Assembly (NCBI GenBank): GCA_002728195.1
Contig: PBWI01000070.1
Coordinates: 68,075-103,971 of the forward strand
Length of the DNA stretch: 35,897 bases
Reading direction: 5' to 3'
From: Chloroflexota bacterium
Lineage (GTDB): Bacteria > Chloroflexota > Dehalococcoidia > Lucifugimonadales > UBA826
Shown piece by piece: positions 33,422-35,897 of this stretch (its first letter is position 1; the number at the start of each line of letters is the position of its first letter). The position numbers were made by a program, and so were the translations under genes. The notes beneath the pieces are model-generated. The model was given only the letters and a program-made list of their open reading frames with translations. It did not search any database and was not told the origin of the DNA.

Positions 33422-33889
33422 TTACCCTAGGGGGGGGCCTACAAATTCAACATTGTAACTGTCTGAAATCTCCATAGCCCGTTTGCCAAATTTCTCCCCG
33501 TCAATTTCTTGTTCATCACCTACTATATCGAAGAAAAATTCTTCGAATTCTGGCGGAGAAATTATGACGAGAATTTTGACTGGCTTTTCGTTAGCCTTCC
33601 AAAAGGTGTGTACTATATTTCTTGGTAAGAAAATAAATGAACCTGGCTTAGCAATGAAAATATCATCTCCAAGTTTTACGTTGAGGTCCCCTTCTAGGAC
33701 ATAGATAGCTTCATCTTCGTCGGAATGAACATGCTGTCCAGGACCTCCTCCAATTAAATTTGCTTCAAACAAAGAATAGGCTCCATTTGTTTGATTTTTG
33801 CTGGCTTTGAATGTAAGAGGGTGATCTGAAATTTGTAGAAGTTTCCCCTCGTTTGGCCCGAGTACAAGTGGGTTGTTACTAAACGACAT
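33422..33889 (-). CDS. Cupin domain protein
   Basis: This 155-residue single-domain cupin has the metal-binding motif GQHVHSDEDEAIYVLEG (H53, H55, E60) and the second motif RNIVHTFW (H94), so a metal site is complete. The C-terminal part ending IISPPEFEEFFFDI resembles cupins near quercetinase-type or isomerase proteins, but substrate cannot be told. ATG 33889 is preceded by AAGGGAGAATT. The small peptide ORF converges on its 3' end and a tRNA pair lies upstream. Confidence 0.88.
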   Translation of the reverse strand: MSFSNNPLVLGPNEGKLLQISDHPLTFKASKNQTNGAYSLFEANLIGGGPGQHVHSDEDEAIYVLEGDLNVKLGDDIFIAKPGSFIFLPRNIVHTFWKANEKPVKILVIISPPEFEEFFFDIVGDEQEIDGEKFGKRAMEISDSYNVEFVGPPLG

Positions 33890-33932
33890 TTAATTCTCCC
33901 TTATGAAGGTCTATCAAGATGCCTTTGGTGGA

Positions 33933-34009
33933 TGGTGGGCGATGAGGGACTCGAACCCCCGACTCCCTGCGTGTAAAGCAGGTGCTCTAACCAACTGAGC
34001 TAATCGCCC
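33933..34009 (-). tRNA. tRNA-Val (anticodon UAC)
   Basis: A complete cloverleaf is read on the minus strand: acceptor GGGCGAT/ATCGCCC, D-loop AGTTGGTTA, anticodon stem CCTGC/GCAGG with loop TTTACAC giving UAC, and TTCGAGT T-loop. CCA is encoded after discriminator A. Read as tRNA-Val for GUA and related codons. Confidence 0.97.
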
Positions 34010-34020
34010 TAGACCCAGAG

Positions 34021-34094
34021 CGCGCTTGGCGGGACTTGAACCCACGACCTCAGCCTTCGCAGGGCTGCGCTCTATCCAACTGAGCTACAAGCGC
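34021..34094 (-). tRNA. tRNA-Arg (anticodon GCG)
   Basis: A complete cloverleaf is read on the minus strand: acceptor GCGCTTG/CAAGCGC, D-loop AGTTGGATA, anticodon stem CAGCC/GGCTG with loop CTGCGAA giving GCG, and TTCAAGT T-loop. Discriminator G; no encoded CCA. The anticodon GCG instead of the usual ACG (read as inosine) is uncommon in bacteria. Confidence 0.93.
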
Positions 34095-34170
34095 ATTATA
34101 AAATGTTACGCTCCAGATTAAGACAGTACTTGAATCTGCAGAATAATGTTAGTTCTACTAATAGTAGGAG

Positions 34171-34608
34171 TCAATCACGAATCGGTCTGTATTCAAATCT
34201 GATTACAGGTATAACTCTATCGGTTCTATCTTGATACTTTTGAAAATTAGGGTATAAATTTATTAAGCAATTCCAAGCATTCGCTTTGGCTTCACCTTCC
34301 AATATATGTGCCTTTGCAGCAAATAATTCACCCTCCGCCAATATTTCAACACTGGGATTAGATAAAATATTTGTGTACCATTGGGGAGCTTTATCGCTGC
34401 CTCCAAAAGAGCCTACACAGTAATAATTGGAGTCTACTTTTTTGAACAATAGTGGTGTGTAGCGTTTCTTACCTGTCTTCTTCCCAACTGTAGTTAGAAG
34501 AAGCATATCCAATCCAACTAGCCTTCCCATCAATTTCCCTTTGGTAATACGAAGGACCACGGTATGGAATTTGCTGAAAACAACTATAAGAGTAGATTTA
34601 AATTTCAT
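34171..34608 (-). CDS. Deazaflavin (F420)-dependent oxidoreductase, Ddn/nitroreductase family
   Basis: This 145-residue protein is of the deazaflavin-dependent nitroreductase family (Ddn-like split barrel), which uses reduced F420 to reduce quinones or other acceptors. The family hallmarks are LLLTTVGKKTGKKRYTPLLF (cofactor-phosphate contact), YYCVGSFGG and APQWYTNILSNPSVEI, with a C-terminal basic segment. The start is ATG 34608. Its presence implies F420 in this organism. It is 20 bases downstream of the M42 aminopeptidase on the same strand, so they are probably one transcript. Confidence 0.9.
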   Translation of the reverse strand: MKFKSTLIVVFSKFHTVVLRITKGKLMGRLVGLDMLLLTTVGKKTGKKRYTPLLFKKVDSNYYCVGSFGGSDKAPQWYTNILSNPSVEILAEGELFAAKAHILEGEAKANAWNCLINLYPNFQKYQDRTDRVIPVIRFEYRPIRD

Positions 34609-34628
34609 AGAACCTTTTTGATGTTAGG

Positions 34629-35711
34629 CTAATCAAAGTTTTTCAAACCTTCAACTACAGCAGGATCAAGTTTCAATATGCATGTTTCAACCAGTTTTAT
34701 CGCACTTTCTACGTCCTTCAGGTTGATAAGAGAATTATGACTGTGTAGATACCTTGTCGGTACGGTTATGTTTATTGCGGGAGTCCCTTCAAAGGCTTTT
34801 TGCATTTCTGCCCCATCTTGTCCGTAGCCGCTTAGCACATTGAACTGTAACGGAAGATCGATTTCTTTTGCAGTTTCTATGACGAAGTCACGAAGATTTA
34901 AGTTGGGAAGCATTGACGAATCGTGCAAGAATATTGCGGGTCCAGCCCCGAGTTTTTCCTGAGCTTCGTATTGAGAAATACTAGGGTAGTCGCCTGCCAC
35001 TCCAGATTCTAAATTTAGCCCTATGTCAGGGTGAACAGCATAGCTACTTGTGTGGGCTCCTCGAAGACCAATTTCTTCCTGTACAGTAGCCACAGCGTAT
35101 ACACTGAAAGGCAGATCCTTGTCCTTTATTGAATCCATTACTCCTATCATCACTGCCAGTCCTGCCCTATCGTCCCAGGCTTTGCCCAAAATGAAGTCAC
35201 TTCCATTTAATTTTTCTGCTTTAGCGCAAGGGGCTATTGGGTCGCCAGGTTTTATACCCAACCTATCTTCAGCATCTGATTTGTCTTTAGCTCCAACATC
35301 TATGAAAAGTCCTTCACCTTTGAAAATCTTTCCTCTTTCATCGGCAGACATAACGTGAGGTGTTTTAATGCCTGTTATTCCAAGAACCCCCCCCTTCGAT
35401 GTCATTATTTGCCACCGTTGACCAATTATTGCTTGGTCTAGCCATCCGCCGAGAGTCTGAAATTTGATGAAGCCATCTGGTGTTACATATCGAACCAATA
35501 ACCCAACTTCATCCATATGAGCAGAAAGCATTATTTTGGGAGAATTGGGAGGGCCGGTTTTCAAGCCAATAAGTGATCCGACACCATCTGTTTCCATGGA
35601 GGTAACATATGGTTTCAATTCCTTACGGACTATCTGGCGAACTTCGCTCTCAAATCCAGAGGGCCCTTGGGCGTTTGAGAGTTCTAGTAGTAATGTTTCT
35701 AAATTTAGCAT
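34629..35711 (-). CDS. M42 family metallopeptidase (glutamyl aminopeptidase/endoglucanase-type)
   Basis: This 360-residue cocatalytic zinc aminopeptidase of family M42 (TET-type, often a dodecamer) trims peptides from the N-terminus. The metal-binding histidine and aspartate are in LSAHMDEVGLL, and the bridging Asp is in GKAWDDRAGL. The catalytic Glu pair is in TVQEEIGLRGA, with later NLESG and PTRYLHSHNSL supplying ligands. Although older relatives were called endoglucanase, peptidase activity is the known one. The start is ATG 35711 with GAGGA six bases before; an upstream GTG at 35726 overlaps this site. Likely co-transcribed with the F420 oxidoreductase. Confidence 0.93.
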   Translation of the reverse strand: MLNLETLLLELSNAQGPSGFESEVRQIVRKELKPYVTSMETDGVGSLIGLKTGPPNSPKIMLSAHMDEVGLLVRYVTPDGFIKFQTLGGWLDQAIIGQRWQIMTSKGGVLGITGIKTPHVMSADERGKIFKGEGLFIDVGAKDKSDAEDRLGIKPGDPIAPCAKAEKLNGSDFILGKAWDDRAGLAVMIGVMDSIKDKDLPFSVYAVATVQEEIGLRGAHTSSYAVHPDIGLNLESGVAGDYPSISQYEAQEKLGAGPAIFLHDSSMLPNLNLRDFVIETAKEIDLPLQFNVLSGYGQDGAEMQKAFEGTPAINITVPTRYLHSHNSLINLKDVESAIKLVETCILKLDPAVVEGLKNFD

Positions 35712-35769
35712 AGCGTTCCTCGCCACAATCAGAATTTTGGTTTGGTAGATTTTTGAGAGATAAGTATAG

Positions 35770-35897
35770 TTAAATATCCGCCGGGGGTACTACATTTTTA
35801 ACAGGTTCTGGTATCTTCATAGCTAAATTGCTTATTATTAGGTGTGCTAGGTGAGTATTCGGTGGGTTTTGAATTTGATTTAGAGGTTTTATGGTTG
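35770..35897 (-). CDS. Partial CDS, 3' end of an unidentified gene
   Basis: The frame is open from the window edge to a TAA at 35770-35772. It codes for 42 residues ending ISNLAMKIPEPVKNVVPPADI. The tail is proline-rich and helical before that, with no recognised motif. It lies 58 bases upstream of the M42 gene on the same strand, consistent with one operon. Whether it is a real gene end rests on the absence of stops over 42 codons and plausible composition only. Confidence 0.45.
   Translation of the reverse strand, partial: TIKPLNQIQNPPNTHLAHLIISNLAMKIPEPVKNVVPPADI

Noticed and set aside
1-35897. CRISPR array, prophage, insertion sequence or integration site
   Set aside because: No spaced direct repeats, transposase, integrase or capsid-like genes were seen, and the two tRNAs show no flanking repeat.

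Overview
The window is about 36 kb of a compact bacterial chromosome of low-to-moderate GC. The organism is free-living and probably aerobic. Gene content fits a marine Chloroflexota of the SAR202/Dehalococcoidia type: several acyl-CoA dehydrogenase paralogs, an F420-type (deazaflavin-dependent) oxidoreductase, a DUF362 iron-sulfur protein, a MoxR-DUF58-transglutaminase operon, and frequent TTG starts. This placement is inference from gene content only; no rRNA is present. There is no phage, insertion sequence, CRISPR array or obvious island.

Layout. 1-2764 (+): the end of a 2-oxoacid (pyruvate-type) dehydrogenase operon, E1 alpha (cut by the window edge), E1 beta and E2. 2761-6358 (-): an operon read as beta-propeller protein, MBL-fold hydrolase, lysA, rhomboid protease. 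The hydrolase carries an in-frame TAG, and the rhomboid has no usable ATG/GTG/TTG start. 6548-13655 (+): DUF362 protein and terminator, then a small hypothetical, extended SDR, LarE-type sulfur transferase, class III aminotransferase and a DPP-IV-like peptidase. 13681-21327 (-): enoyl-CoA hydratase-like protein, SDR, a Cys-rich small protein, two ABC ATPases without a permease (one with an AbrB-like C-terminal domain), three acyl-CoA dehydrogenases and a lone RAM-domain protein. 21516-27913 (+): flavin reductase, groES-groEL and dnaE. 27902-33194 (-): moxR, a DUF58 gene split by an in-frame TGA, a transglutaminase-like membrane protein with Ser at the usual Cys position, and ogt. 33283-35897: two tiny coupled ORFs, a cupin, tRNA-Val(UAC), tRNA-Arg(GCG), a deazaflavin-dependent oxidoreductase, an M42 aminopeptidase and the 3' end of another gene.

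How the parts work together. The acyl-CoA dehydrogenases, hydratase-like protein and SDRs look like parts of beta-oxidation-like degradation of organic acids or branched substrates, feeding acyl-CoA units alongside the 2-oxoacid dehydrogenase. The MoxR/DUF58/transglutaminase set is a common envelope-associated module of unknown precise role.

The most unusual signals are three reading-frame anomalies, all on the minus strand: the TAG in the MBL hydrolase, the start-less rhomboid lying in frame behind the lysA TAG, and the TGA dividing DUF58. Also notable are the Cys-to-Ser change in the transglutaminase-like core, the ABC ATPase-AbrB fusion, tRNA-Arg with a GCG anticodon, and perfect short repeats placed like operators upstream of the flavin reductase and dnaE.
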